Of a stretch of 64,000 bases of DNA, positions 1-9,111 are shown piece after piece. The number at the start of each line of letters is the position of its first letter. Within the stretch, counting starts at the first letter, position 1. Below the pieces are notes generated by a model. That model made no database searches. It had not been told where the DNA came from and worked only from the letters and a program-made list of their open reading frames with translations. The position numbers were made by a program, and so were the translations under genes. Source of the DNA: an uncultured Lachnospiraceae bacterium (GTDB taxonomy: Bacteria > Bacillota > Clostridia > Lachnospirales > Lachnospiraceae); NCBI GenBank assembly GCA_910587085.1, contig CAJUMC010000001.1:146117-210116 (forward strand), given 5' to 3'.

Positions 1-339
1 AAAGCTCCCGATCAGCGGAATATAGGGCAGCAGCAATATCACAATCCAGTGTACAAAGGACATGGACGGCTCCGACTCGGCAAGCCCCGCCGTTCCGCTC
101 AGCACGCCGGTCAGCCCTCCGCTGTCCGGATATGCCTGCTGCCGCTGTCCGCCGTTATAACTGCTGCCGCCCGTACCTTCTCTGCCGTACGGCCCGGCGG
201 AACCGAACCGGTAATCGTGCTGTGCATCGACGCCCCCTGAAGCCTGGCTCCCGTCCCGCCCGTCCACCGACGTTCCGCAATATTCACAGAAATTTGCGCT
301 TTCATTTGAAATGATCCGCCCGCAGGCTCTGCAAATCAT
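1..339 (-). CDS. Zinc-ribbon membrane protein, 3' end cut by window edge
   Basis: The visible 113 codons start with a short zinc ribbon (ICRACG near residue 2 and FCEYCG near residue 22, two CxxC pairs), typical of the zinc_ribbon_2 N-terminus found on many Firmicutes membrane proteins. A Gly/Ser/Gln-rich linker follows, then the start of a hydrophobic segment (residues 98-112) that runs off the window. The ATG is preceded by GAGGTG at four bases. The role is unknown. It is probably a membrane protein with a cytoplasmic metal-binding head, but the domain that would name it lies outside the window. Confidence 0.7.
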   Translation of the reverse strand, partial: MICRACGRIISNESANFCEYCGTSVDGRDGSQASGGVDAQHDYRFGSAGPYGREGTGGSSYNGGQRQQAYPDSGGLTGVLSGTAGLAESEPSMSFVHWIVILLLPYIPLIGSF

Positions 340-487
340 AATTCACCTCATCCGTACATGTATTTGGCGGCCGCGGTGTTCCGACCTGCAGGAGCCTTCC
401 TCCGGACTCTGCCGGCAGCTCTGTTCCCCGCCATTGTTTTGATTGTATATCATTCCGCATCGGAAAGGCAAATTATTTTTTTATAAA

Positions 488-814
488 CTATCGATCCGTC
501 CTGCGCTTTCTTTTCGAATCATACATTTTCTTCGTCGCCATTCCTCCGCGGATATGCCGCTCCGATTTATTCTGATTCAAAACCTGGCGCGTCTGCTCTG
601 CCAGCACCGGGTTGACCGGGAGCAGACGATCCGTGATGTCCTTATGTACCGTACTTTTGCTGATTCCGAACTGCTTCGCCGCCTGGCGCACTGTCGCGTT
701 GTTTTCCACAATGTACTGCGCCACCATGGCTGCACGCTCCTCGATCTGGCGGTGCTTCGCGGATGTTAAATAGCCGGCCGCAATCGTATGCTGCTGCCTC
801 GAACTGGTTTTCAT
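488..814 (-). CDS. spoIIID: Sporulation transcriptional regulator SpoIIID
   Basis: SpoIIID is a small DNA-binding protein that activates and represses mother-cell genes of the sigma-E and early sigma-K stages. Residues about 22-95 match the family closely: an ERAAMVAQYIVEN helix, the helix-turn-helix QFGISKSTVHKDITDRL, and the conserved RHIRGGMATKKMY stretch. The predicted 108 residues exceed the usual ~90 because of about 20 extra N-terminal residues. The annotated ATG has only a weak GGGTGG ribosome site, so a later start is possible. In Bacillus, spoIIID lies next to mbl and flhOP. Here those genes are 42 kb away, inside the element that splits cotJC. Function is secure, exact start is not. 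Confidence 0.93.
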   Translation of the reverse strand: MKTSSRQQHTIAAGYLTSAKHRQIEERAAMVAQYIVENNATVRQAAKQFGISKSTVHKDITDRLLPVNPVLAEQTRQVLNQNKSERHIRGGMATKKMYDSKRKRRTDR

Positions 815-981
815 GAAAAAGCCACCCTGTATACTTGTTTATACACTTTATGCAGAGGGTGCGCGGTACATACCTGAAAAAAGCGAGCAATTACCGGGTC
901 TGTCTCGGTCCGGAGGCGGGACAGTGAGACGCTGCTGTTTTTCTGAGCAAAGCGGCCGCACTGCCTCCAGGCCTCCCGTTT

Positions 982-1956
982 TTAATTCTGTCTGAAAATC
1001 CGCTCTCCCGTGACGAGAGGGTATCTAGCCAGCCGCACGCCGTCCAGATCTTCCTTCTGCATATCCACAGCCGTGATCTGACGGTTTCCGTAGGTTGTGT
1101 AATAGTAGAGCCCCTTCTGCGCATTGCAGCACGAGGTATAGATGGTCGTCTCGTATTTTCCGTCGCCCAGATCGCAGCAGCCTCTCTGCTGCTCTACAGA
1201 ACCCAGAATATGGAAAAACTGACTGATGCTTTCCTCCTCGGAATCCCCGGAAACGGAATTCATCCGGACAAACGCTGCCCGGACAAAGCGGGATTCGGAG
1301 GAAAGATCGCCCGGCAGCCCGAGCGCGCCCATTCCCCGGCAGTAGGTGTGCAGCGGAAGCTTATCCGAAAAATTATTGCACGGCTCCTTCGGTGACAGCA
1401 TCATAAAATTGTTCAGATGGAACATCTGTTCCCGAAACGGCGGATTATTTGTCAGCACTCCTGTCGGGTTATCAAAAATCTGAAGCCCCGCCTTTGTGGA
1501 CTCCACTACAACAGCCCCGCTGCAGTCAGCGATCATCCAGTGCAGCTGCGCTGCCGGCAGCTCGCTGCTGAATGCGGTGCTGGTGAGGTTGACCCTCGCC
1601 AGCAGACGCCGGGCGTCCTCCAGCGTCGCGCACTGCCCGAGTATCCACGGTATAAACTCAAACTGCGCCACATTATCCATTCCGTCCACCGGCTCATGGT
1701 ACACCGCATTGCCGACAAAATTCAGGCCCGCCATCCCAAGCCCCTTCTCGTTCACCGCGTCGTAAAACAGCGGACAGTTTTCCATTATGCAGGCCGTCCC
1801 GATCATTGCGTGATGACATTCCATGCTCCCCGCCTCGCGAAAATGAAACGGGTAATTGCGGGGCATGACCGTTACCTCCTCGCCGTAGGAAAATTCATAG
1901 TCCAGCGTGCGCCCGAAGTAAAAATCCTTCGTCCTGTAAGTTGCTGCCGTACACAT
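982..1956 (-). CDS. Choloylglycine hydrolase family protein (bile salt hydrolase / penicillin V acylase-like)
   Basis: This 324-residue Ntn-hydrolase has the family's N-terminal catalytic Cys2 (MCTAATYRT), which becomes the nucleophile once Met1 is removed. The other signature positions are present: Arg16 and Asp19 in FGRTLDYEF, Asn170/171 in GVLTNNPPF, and Arg223/226 in SSESRFVRAAF. These correspond to the Cys-Arg-Asp-Asn-Arg set of characterised bile salt hydrolases. It would hydrolyse an amide bond, releasing glycine or taurine from conjugated bile acids or the side chain of penicillin V. The sequence alone does not decide between these. No signal peptide is visible, so it is cytoplasmic. 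The start follows GGAGGG at a good distance. A TATAAT box at 1994-1999 is a plausible -10, but no good -35 is seen. Confidence 0.9.
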   Translation of the reverse strand: MCTAATYRTKDFYFGRTLDYEFSYGEEVTVMPRNYPFHFREAGSMECHHAMIGTACIMENCPLFYDAVNEKGLGMAGLNFVGNAVYHEPVDGMDNVAQFEFIPWILGQCATLEDARRLLARVNLTSTAFSSELPAAQLHWMIADCSGAVVVESTKAGLQIFDNPTGVLTNNPPFREQMFHLNNFMMLSPKEPCNNFSDKLPLHTYCRGMGALGLPGDLSSESRFVRAAFVRMNSVSGDSEEESISQFFHILGSVEQQRGCCDLGDGKYETTIYTSCCNAQKGLYYYTTYGNRQITAVDMQKEDLDGVRLARYPLVTGERIFRQN

Positions 1957-2190
1957 GGCGTTCCCTCCTTCATTCGAATTCTGTTATGGTACTATTATAT
2001 CCGGTTCCTCCGCAAAAGAAAAACATGTTCGGCGTTCCGCACATGCTTTTCATGACTTTTTTCGGGAAAAAACACGGCGGATTCTGCCCGAAAAGTCAGG
2101 TATTTCCGAGTTTTCCTTCCAGCCAGAGCAGCATAACACGGGCAATATTTCGGGATTCCTCCCGCCCCAGGCAGCATTTCGTGATCTCTG

Positions 2191-2499
2191 TCACAGCTTC
2201 ACGGCCCAGCGCTCCTCCGCTGCAAGATAGATCAGTCTTGCCCTCCGCTGTCCTTCCGGCAGAAACAGCGTGCAGTCAAACTCAACCGACGGCACCCCTG
2301 CATAGTTTTTCTTCTCCTGCGAGTGGACGGCGATATGATCGACCCGCCGGATCTGTCCGTCCTCATCCCGAAGCTTCAGCATCAGCGGCATCATCCTGCC
2401 GGTGCTGGTAAACCAGCACTGACAGGCCGCCTCCCTCCAGGTGCCCCGCAGGCTTCCCGCATCTGCCCGGATTCCGGTATCTCTCATCCCGAACATCAT
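2191..2499 (-). CDS. Small conserved-looking protein co-translated with dinB
   Basis: A 102-residue protein whose start overlaps the dinB stop by four bases (ATGA), so it is translationally coupled to the polymerase. I do not recognise the family. It has no membrane segment. The middle (about residues 30-55, FTSTGRMMPLMLKL then a DGQIRRVDHI turn) and the C-terminus (VEFDCTLFLPEG ... LIYLAAEERWAV) look like a small beta-rich fold. Small unnamed genes commonly follow Y-family polymerases in Firmicutes, YolD being one example, but this sequence is not clearly YolD. The context suggests a role in DNA-damage tolerance (inference only). Confidence 0.7.
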   Translation of the reverse strand: MMFGMRDTGIRADAGSLRGTWREAACQCWFTSTGRMMPLMLKLRDEDGQIRRVDHIAVHSQEKKNYAGVPSVEFDCTLFLPEGQRRARLIYLAAEERWAVKL

Positions 2500-3695
2500 A
2501 ACAGCCCGCCTCCTTTCAAAAGCGCTGCGCGCATAACCGCTCTCTGCCCGAAACGTCTCCGGATCGCGTCGGCCGCCCGCTCCGCACAGGCCAGCTTCTC
2601 ATAATCCGCCGCATCGAACAGGGAGAGCTGGCGTTCCGCTGAGCCGCACACACGGCCCGTATGGATTCCGAGATGCCTGAGAGGCCGCCCGTCCCACAGC
2701 TCCGCAAACAGCCCGCACGCTGCCTCGTAAATTTCCCGCGTCAGGTTCGTTGCGTTTTGCAGGACTCTCTGATGCGACCGAAAGGAAAAATCACTGTACC
2801 GGATACCGAGCGAAACGAGTCCGGCAGATACGCCGTCGGCCCGCAGCCTTGCCGCGACCGTTTCCGCCAGAGCCAGCAGCACGGTTTCTGCCGCCTGCGG
2901 CTCTGACAGATCGGACGGCGTCGTTGTGCTGTTTCCGTAGCCCTTGTTGGCCGGCGGAACAGTCTGTACCCCCGAGCAGTCGATCCCGTTCGCAAAGCCC
3001 CAGATCACCTCCCCGTGCTTTTTCAGAAGCGACCGGAGAAAAGCCGGCTCCGCCGCTGCCAGCTCTTTGACCGTGCGGATTCCCACACAAAACAGCTTTT
3101 CCGCCGTCGCTCTGCCGACAAAAAACAGCTCGGACACCGGCAGCGGCCAGAGCTTTTCCGGTATTTCATCGCGGAACAGCGTATGCACACGATCCGGTTT
3201 TAAAAAATCCGACGCCATCTTGGCAAGCAGCTTGTTTTCCGACACTCCGATATTAACGGTAAAGCCGAGCTCCTCCCGAATGCGCTCCTTTATCTGCTGC
3301 GCTGCCTGTACGGGCGTACCGAACAGATGGCAGGTATCGGTCATATCAACAAATGCCTCGTCGACGCTGTACTGCTCCACAAGCTCGGAATATCCCCGGA
3401 GAATCCGGATAAACGCCTCGGAGCACCGCTCATACAAATGGTAATCCGGCGGCACAAGAAGAAGCCCGGGACATTTCTGCTTCGCCTGGAAAATCGCTTC
3501 CCCGGTCTGTATCCCGCACCGTTTTGCGGGGATGGATTTTGCCAGAATAATGCCGCGGCGCAGCGCCCTGTCCCCGCCCACCGCCGACGGTACCTCCCTC
3601 AGATCCGGCTCGAACCCGCGGTGGTGCAGAAGATGAACGGCCTCCCAGGAAAGGAAGGCCGAATTCACGTCAATATGAAAAATAATACGTTCCAT
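2496..3695 (-). CDS. dinB: DNA polymerase IV (Y-family translesion polymerase)
   Basis: A 399-residue error-prone polymerase that copies past damaged template bases. The palm motifs are clear: Asp9 in IFHIDVNSAF and the SVDEAFVD motif at residues 110-117, which together bind the catalytic metals. The little-finger region follows to about residue 350. The C-terminal QLSLFDAAD stretch (near residue 370) resembles the QLxLF-type sliding-clamp binding motif. The start is the ATG at 3695, behind AGGAGG at ten bases. Longer in-frame starts would run back through the promoter. It lies between an upstream YedK/HMCES-type gene and a coupled small gene, and its promoter carries a LexA box, so SOS control is expected. 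Confidence 0.95.
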   Translation of the reverse strand: MERIIFHIDVNSAFLSWEAVHLLHHRGFEPDLREVPSAVGGDRALRRGIILAKSIPAKRCGIQTGEAIFQAKQKCPGLLLVPPDYHLYERCSEAFIRILRGYSELVEQYSVDEAFVDMTDTCHLFGTPVQAAQQIKERIREELGFTVNIGVSENKLLAKMASDFLKPDRVHTLFRDEIPEKLWPLPVSELFFVGRATAEKLFCVGIRTVKELAAAEPAFLRSLLKKHGEVIWGFANGIDCSGVQTVPPANKGYGNSTTTPSDLSEPQAAETVLLALAETVAARLRADGVSAGLVSLGIRYSDFSFRSHQRVLQNATNLTREIYEAACGLFAELWDGRPLRHLGIHTGRVCGSAERQLSLFDAADYEKLACAERAADAIRRRFGQRAVMRAALLKGGGLL

Positions 3696-3720
3696 GGTAT
3701 GTCTGCCTCCTCGCAGAGCC

Positions 3721-3749
3721 ATTGTAGCAAACATACGTTCGATTATCAA
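3721..3749 (-). promoter_or_regulatory. dinB promoter with LexA (DinR) box inside the spacer
   Basis: Read on the minus strand, TTGATA and TACAAT are separated by exactly 17 bases, a good sigma-A promoter ending about 25 bases before the dinB start. The spacer contains CGAACGTATGTTTG (3728-3741), which fits the Gram-positive LexA consensus CGAAC-N4-GTTCG with one mismatch. LexA bound there would block RNA polymerase directly, so dinB and its coupled partner should be induced by DNA damage. Confidence 0.85.
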
Positions 3750-3895
3750 GCGGTACATACTGGAAACCGGAAAAGGACATCGACAAAACCGGAAAAGCAC
3801 CAACAAAATCCGCATTTTCCTGGAAACCCCCTGCCTGTCTGAGCGCTGCCGCAGAAGAAAAAAGGCTTCCCAAAATCCGCCGCAGCACGGAACTT

Positions 3896-4540
3896 TCATA
3901 CCTGAAACAGGCTCAGCTGCTCATAATCTATCTGCCGCTCCAGCGGCAGAGGCTTTTTTTGCAGCAGCTGCAGCGCCCGCGTCTCCTCCCGGAGCCAGTC
4001 CGCCGCCTCCTCCCGCTCCAGCACCAGCGGCATGCGGTCATGTACCGGGCGCATGGACTCGTTCGCCTCCGTCGTAAGTATGACAAAGCGCTCTCCGTCC
4101 GGGTACCGCCGCGAGCAGCCTGCCAGAAACAGCACTCCTTCCTTTTTCCGGAATATATTCTTTTCCTTTGCCGGATTCCACTCATAAAACCACGCTGCCG
4201 GAATTACAACCCGGCTGTTTCGGATGCCGTCCCGGAACAGAGGGCGCTCCCCGGCCGTTTCGCTGCGCGCGTTGAAAATCAGTGTTCTTTCCGGAAATCC
4301 CCAGCGCCGGCACTCCACTGCTATCTCCCTGGAATACTCCGCAAGCGCAAGCACGGGCGCCGCATCCCCGGGGTGAACATCGCGCGCCCGGAATTCCTCT
4401 CTCCTCACCGCAAAACACTGCGCGCACTGTCCGTTCTCCGCCTGCTGCCCCTGCCCGTTCTGCCGTTTTCTGTCAAGCTCCCGCACAAGTCCTTCCATCT
4501 CTTTCGCCGTATCATCGTCGATGTAATAACGCCCGCACAT
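3896..4540 (-). CDS. SOS-response-associated protein, YedK/HMCES type
   Basis: A 214-residue SRAP-domain protein. These proteins form a thiazolidine cross-link between Cys2 and abasic sites in single-stranded DNA and so protect them. The start is fixed by chemistry: MCGRYYIDDD places the catalytic Cys at position 2, while the 34 codons upstream are basic and low-complexity. Other signature pieces are NARSET (about residue 100), AWFYEW with the catalytic Glu, and VHDRMPLVL with the conserved His. The C-terminus ends QLSLFQV, like a clamp-binding motif. It lies just upstream of dinB in the same direction, a sensible pairing for damage tolerance. No LexA box was found before this gene. Confidence 0.92.
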   Translation of the reverse strand: MCGRYYIDDDTAKEMEGLVRELDRKRQNGQGQQAENGQCAQCFAVRREEFRARDVHPGDAAPVLALAEYSREIAVECRRWGFPERTLIFNARSETAGERPLFRDGIRNSRVVIPAAWFYEWNPAKEKNIFRKKEGVLFLAGCSRRYPDGERFVILTTEANESMRPVHDRMPLVLEREEAADWLREETRALQLLQKKPLPLERQIDYEQLSLFQV

Positions 4541-4998
4541 ATCCCGGCCGCCTCCTTCCCTGAAGCGGCCTTTTCCCGCTTCTCTTTTTCTTTTCATACT
4601 GTCTGCGCGCAGCGGAACACACCCTTTTTTGTCCGCACACACCAGAGCATGCCCTCGCCGCCCGCCGCACCATACATTGTTCCTGCTGCGGCACAGAATT
4701 ATGCCTTTATCTTATTCTGCCAGTATACCGAAATCCCGTTCCTTTTACAAGCCCGAACCTTCCTGGCATTCCGCAAGCTTCATCTGCCGGCACGCCTGCG
4801 GCATTTTTCAGGAAAAAAATCAGCTCCTATCCGCTGCATCCGAACCATTTCTTCCTGTTTACCCGTTTTAAAAATTCTTAATGCAATTTCTCCGGCTTTG
4901 TGATATCATATCATCGACATCGCCGGGCAACCGGGCTTATGCTCCGACACACGGGCGGAGCGGACAACCTGTCCCGACAGGGTACGGAGGAAATTACT

Positions 4999-6402
4999 GT
5001 GAAAAGCAAAAAATCCGCGAAAAGCGGGCTGAATATCATTATCGTCGGCTGCGGCAAAGTCGGCTCCACACTGACGGAGCAGCTGTGCCGCGAGGGGCAC
5101 GATATCACTGTCATCGACAGAAATTACGACAAAATTCAGGCACTTTCCAATCTTTACGACATTATGGGCGTTGTCGGAAACGGCGCAAGCTACAGCACGC
5201 AGATGGAGGCCGGCATCAAGGAGGCCGATCTTATCATCGCCGTGACGAATTCCGACGAGCTCAATCTGCTGTGCTGCACCATGGCAAAGCAGGTCGGCCG
5301 CTGCGCCGCCATTGCCCGCGTGCGCACGCCGGACTACAGCAACGAGGTCAGCTACCTGCGCAAGCGGCTCGGCCTCGCCATGATTATCAACCCGGAGCTT
5401 GAGACCGCAAATGTGGCCGCCCGCATCCTCTCCATGCCGACTGCGCTCGAGGTCAATTCCTTTGCGCACGGACAGGCTGAAATCACAAAATTCAAGATTC
5501 CGGAGGGCAACGTCCTCAACGGCATGACCGTCGCTGCTCTCGGGAAAAATATTGTCGCAAAGAGCGTCGCCGCAAACATCCTGATCTGTGCGGTCGAGCG
5601 AGGCGGCGAGGTTTTTATTCCTTCCGGAAATTTCCAGTTCTCGCAGGGCGACATTGTCTCCTTTGTGTCCTCCCGGAAAAATGCGAAAACCTTTTTCGAG
5701 AGCATCGGCTTCAAAACCAACCAGGTGCGCGACACCATGATTATCGGGGGCGGAAGGGCCGCGTTCTATCTTGCAAAGCAGCTGCTCGCCATGGGCATCC
5801 AGGTAAAAATTATCGAAAATGACCGCACGCGCTGCGAGACCTTGAGCGTCCTGCTGCCCCAGGCCATCATTATCAACGGCGACGGCACGGACGAGGAACT
5901 GCTCCGGGAGGAGGGCATCCAGTACACGGAGGCTTTCGTCCCGCTGACCGGCATTGATGAGGAAAACATCCTGCTCACGCTGCACGCGCGGCAGGTTTCC
6001 GGCGCAAAAGTCATCACCAAAATCAACCGGATCACCTTCAAGGATGTTATCAGCCAGCTTGAGCTCGGCAGCGTTGTCTATCCGCGCTACATTACGTCGG
6101 AAGCTATTATCGCTTACGTCCGGGCAAAAAAGAATTCCATGGACAGCAATATCGAGACGCTCTATCACCTGTTTGATTCCCGCGTGGAAGCGATCGAATT
6201 CCGCGTGGACGAGGAATCCGGCGTCACGAATATCCCGCTGATGGAGCTCTCTCTCAAAAAGAACCTGCTGATCTCCTTTATCAACCGGGACGGCCGGATC
6301 ATTATCCCGACCGGCCAGGACTGCATCCGCGTCGGCGATACGGTCATGATCGTCACGACGCATACCGGCTTCCACGATATTCTGGATATCCTGGAGAAAT
6401 GA
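4999..6402 (+). CDS. trkA: Trk potassium uptake system regulatory subunit TrkA
   Basis: The cytoplasmic gating subunit of the Trk potassium importer. It consists of two RCK_N/RCK_C halves: the first Rossmann domain starts NIIIVGCGKVGSTL (residues 12-25) and the second MIIGGGRAAFYLAKQLL (near residue 235). Both carry a glycine-rich nucleotide loop for NAD(H) or ATP. The 467-residue length is normal. I chose the GTG at 4999 because GGAGG lies eight bases upstream; a longer ORF starting at 4900 has no ribosome site. The trkH channel gene follows after seven bases, so the two form an operon. A long antisense frame opposite it is a codon-usage shadow. Confidence 0.95.
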   Translation: MKSKKSAKSGLNIIIVGCGKVGSTLTEQLCREGHDITVIDRNYDKIQALSNLYDIMGVVGNGASYSTQMEAGIKEADLIIAVTNSDELNLLCCTMAKQVGRCAAIARVRTPDYSNEVSYLRKRLGLAMIINPELETANVAARILSMPTALEVNSFAHGQAEITKFKIPEGNVLNGMTVAALGKNIVAKSVAANILICAVERGGEVFIPSGNFQFSQGDIVSFVSSRKNAKTFFESIGFKTNQVRDTMIIGGGRAAFYLAKQLLAMGIQVKIIENDRTRCETLSVLLPQAIIINGDGTDEELLREEGIQYTEAFVPLTGIDEENILLTLHARQVSGAKVITKINRITFKDVISQLELGSVVYPRYITSEAIIAYVRAKKNSMDSNIETLYHLFDSRVEAIEFRVDEESGVTNIPLMELSLKKNLLISFINRDGRIIIPTGQDCIRVGDTVMIVTTHTGFHDILDILEK

Positions 6403-6409
6403 GGGCAGT

Positions 6410-7867
6410 ATGAACAGTTCAATTATCCGTTATATTCTGGGGCATGTTTTAAAAATCGAGGGGATTCTGATGCTGTCTCCATGCGCTGTCGCGCTGCTGT
6501 ACGGCGAGACAGCGGGATTTTACTACCTCGGCGTCGCTGTGCTCTGCTTCGTTCTCGGCCTTCTAATGACGCTGCGGCGGCCGGCAAGCCAAGTCTTTTA
6601 TATGAAAGAGGGGTGCGCCGCCACGGCCCTGAGCTGGATTTTCCTGAGTGTTTTCGGCTGCCTGCCGTTCTGGCTCTCCCGCGAAATCCCGTCCTTTACG
6701 GACGCACTTTTTGAAACCGTATCCGGCTTTACCACCACGGGTGCAAGCATCTTAAGCGATGTTGAAGCGCTGTCGCACTGCGCGCTGTTCTGGAGAAGCT
6801 TCACGCACTGGATCGGCGGCATGGGCGTGCTTGTTTTCCTGCTCGCGATCATTCCGATGAGCGGCGGTTCCCACATCAACCTGATGCGTGCGGAAAGCCC
6901 GGGACCGTCCGTGGGAAAGCTTGTTCCGAAAATCAAGTCCACGGCGCGCATCCTGTATCTGATCTACCTCGGCATGACCGTGCTGGAGATTATATTTCTC
7001 CTGGCCGGGCGCATGCCTCTGTTTGACGCTGTCTGCACCAGCTTCGGCACGGCCGGCACGGGCGGCTTCGGCATTAAAAATGACAGCATGATGAGCTATT
7101 CCCCTTATCTTCAGTGGGTGGTAACGATTTTCATGATCCTGTTCGGCATCAATTTCAACGCCTATTATTTCATGCTGTTCCGGAATTTCAAAAAGGCGCT
7201 GCGCATTGAGGAGGTGCGCCACTATCTGCTGATTATCCTGGCCTCGACCGCCGTGATCTTTGTCGGTCTTGTCCGCTCCTCGCTGCATACGGCCGACTCG
7301 CTGCGGCATGCTGCATTCCAGGTGGCGTCCATTATCACGACGACCGGCTTTTCCACGGCAGATTTCGACACCTGGTCGCAGACGGCAAAAACAATCCTTG
7401 TCCTGCTGATGTTTATCGGGGCATGCGCCGGCAGTACGGGCGGCGGCATCAAGGTTTCGCGCGTAGTCGTACTTTTTAAGACGATCGGCAAGGAGCTGAA
7501 TTCCTATATCCACCCGAAGAGCATCCGCAAAGTCAAAATGGAGGGGAAGCCTGTGGAGCATGAAGTTGTGCGGGCCATCAACGTGTATTTTGTCACGTTC
7601 ACGCTTCTTTTCTGCGTCTCCGTTTTCCTTATTTCCTTTGAAGGCCGGGATCTGGTTACGAATTTTACGGCCGTTGCCGCCACAATAAACAATATCGGCC
7701 CGGGGCTTTCGCTTGTCGGACCGACACAGAATTTCGGATTATTCCATATTTTTACAAAATATGTACTTATTTTTGACATGCTGGCCGGAAGGCTCGAGCT
7801 GTTTCCGCTGCTCACTCTCTTCCACCCGACGCTCTGGAAGGATCTTTTTACAAAGCGGGCAAAATGA
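6410..7867 (+). CDS. trkH: Trk potassium uptake channel subunit TrkH
   Basis: A 485-residue integral membrane protein of the TrkH/KtrB superfamily, the K+-conducting subunit. Four pore-loop repeats with filter-like glycines are visible: TVSGFTTTGASIL, SFGTAGTGGFGI, ITTTGFSTADF, and a fourth near NNIGPGLSLVG. About ten hydrophobic helices surround them. The first residues (MNSSIIRYILGHVLKIEG) match the start of known TrkH proteins. It is co-transcribed with trkA seven bases upstream. Confidence 0.95.
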   Translation: MNSSIIRYILGHVLKIEGILMLSPCAVALLYGETAGFYYLGVAVLCFVLGLLMTLRRPASQVFYMKEGCAATALSWIFLSVFGCLPFWLSREIPSFTDALFETVSGFTTTGASILSDVEALSHCALFWRSFTHWIGGMGVLVFLLAIIPMSGGSHINLMRAESPGPSVGKLVPKIKSTARILYLIYLGMTVLEIIFLLAGRMPLFDAVCTSFGTAGTGGFGIKNDSMMSYSPYLQWVVTIFMILFGINFNAYYFMLFRNFKKALRIEEVRHYLLIILASTAVIFVGLVRSSLHTADSLRHAAFQVASIITTTGFSTADFDTWSQTAKTILVLLMFIGACAGSTGGGIKVSRVVVLFKTIGKELNSYIHPKSIRKVKMEGKPVEHEVVRAINVYFVTFTLLFCVSVFLISFEGRDLVTNFTAVAATINNIGPGLSLVGPTQNFGLFHIFTKYVLIFDMLAGRLELFPLLTLFHPTLWKDLFTKRAK

Positions 7868-7883
7868 TTTCCCGCAGGCCCGC

Positions 7884-8384
7884 CTACGAAATCAGCTCCG
7901 CCACTGCGCTCCACGCCGCACACAGCTCCTGCAGACTGCAGGCGGCGTTGGCCGGGCTGGTGGACGGCAGACGCACCGCATCCCGTCCGGTTGCCGGAGC
8001 AAGATATTTTCTGTACAGCTCATACGCCTTGGCTCCGTTCGCAAAAATACCGCGGATCGGGGCCGCCGCAAGCACCCGCCCCACATCGTTCGGCACCGCA
8101 TCCCGGATGGAGGCGTCGGAGGAGCCCGTAATTGTACAGCCCGCAATCACATCCCACAGGGCAATATGCCTCCGGTGCAGCAGCGCCTTCTTTTCCTCGA
8201 TACCGGCAGGCACTGGCTCGCCGGTCAGCGCCGCAAGCACGCGCCAGAAGCGGTTCTGCGGATGCCCGTAATAAAAATTCTGTTCCCGCGATTTCACTGA
8301 CGGGAACGTTCCCAGAATCAGCACGCGCGATTGCCCGTCAAAAACCGGCTCAAAGGTGTGCGTCAGATACTCCTTTTCTGCCAT
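7884..8384 (-). CDS. DNA-deoxyinosine (hypoxanthine) DNA glycosylase, UDG superfamily family 6
   Basis: A 166-residue base-excision repair enzyme. The N-terminal motif ILGTFPSVKSREQNFYYGH followed by PQNRFWRVL is the signature of the family 6 glycosylases, which remove hypoxanthine (deaminated adenine). A second conserved patch, STSPANAACS, sits near the C-terminus where family members have the DNA-intercalating loop. Its ATG lies 35 bases inside the end of the upstream membrane-protein gene and has a perfect AGGAGG within that gene, so translation is coupled. It is convergent with trkH, with only 16 bases between them. Confidence 0.88.
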   Translation of the reverse strand: MAEKEYLTHTFEPVFDGQSRVLILGTFPSVKSREQNFYYGHPQNRFWRVLAALTGEPVPAGIEEKKALLHRRHIALWDVIAGCTITGSSDASIRDAVPNDVGRVLAAAPIRGIFANGAKAYELYRKYLAPATGRDAVRLPSTSPANAACSLQELCAAWSAVAELIS

Positions 8385-9003
8385 AGAGCAGCCTCCTGAT
8401 TACATTTTCTTTCACCCATGTAATAACCGGCCCGAGCGCGAACGCAATGGCTACCGTCACCACTCCGGGCACAGAGCCGAAGAGAAAGCCGATCAGACAG
8501 GCAAGGCAGTCCCAGATCATGCGCACCGCCCGGAACGACAGTTTTCTGCATCTCGAGGCGATAATGCTCGGCACGGCGTCGTACGGCGCGGTTCCGAGAT
8601 CGGATGCGATGTAGACCGACACGGCAAGCACAAAGAGAAACAGCGCCAGCAGCGCAATGATCACGCGCGCCGCCATGCTCTCAAAGATTCCCTCCGGCAG
8701 CCACTTCGCGTTCAGCCAGGTAAAAAAATTAAAGCTGTATCCGACCAGGAACATATTTGCCAGAGTCCCCCAGCCGATCTGATTCCTTCCGAACAGCAGC
8801 ACAATTACAAACAGACAGCAGTTCAGCAGCGCCTGCCAGTTTCCGAACAGCATACCGAGCTTTCTCGAAATACCAAGATTCATGCAGGTGCATGGATCGG
8901 TGCCGAAGCCGCACGGCTCCAGGAACGACAGGCAGAATCCCATCATAAGTACGGCAGCTACCATCAGCACAAGACGCTTTTTTTCGATATGTAAGAATTT
9001 CAT
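8350..9003 (-). CDS. YczE/YyaS-like integral membrane protein
   Basis: A 217-residue protein with about five to six hydrophobic helices and the DLGTAPYDAVPSI motif (near residue 138) characteristic of the YczE/YitT-like family. An N-terminal EPCGFGTDPCTC stretch echoes the same motif in the first half, suggesting an internal duplication. Its biochemical role is unknown. The start at 9003 follows AGGAGGGG, while a longer frame to 9078 lacks a site. The last 35 bases overlap the start of the glycosylase gene. Confidence 0.85.
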   Translation of the reverse strand: MKFLHIEKKRLVLMVAAVLMMGFCLSFLEPCGFGTDPCTCMNLGISRKLGMLFGNWQALLNCCLFVIVLLFGRNQIGWGTLANMFLVGYSFNFFTWLNAKWLPEGIFESMAARVIIALLALFLFVLAVSVYIASDLGTAPYDAVPSIIASRCRKLSFRAVRMIWDCLACLIGFLFGSVPGVVTVAIAFALGPVITWVKENVIRRLLYGRKGVSDAHL

Positions 9004-9111
9004 TTTCCCCTCCTCGTGTATACTGCAGGCCGGCGATACTGCATCATCTATAGAAAATATGAATGCGCTTTTCTTCAAGCTTCCCCTTCTGGCGCTGCAG
9101 GAGGCATTCCT

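Noticed and set aside
4870..4998. c-di-AMP (ydaO) riboswitch before trkA
   Set aside because: Two small hairpins exist, but the leader is too short and lacks the conserved ydaO elements.
4906..6375. 489-codon frame antisense to trkA
   Set aside because: It mirrors a well-conserved TrkA gene; such long antisense frames arise from GC-rich codon use.
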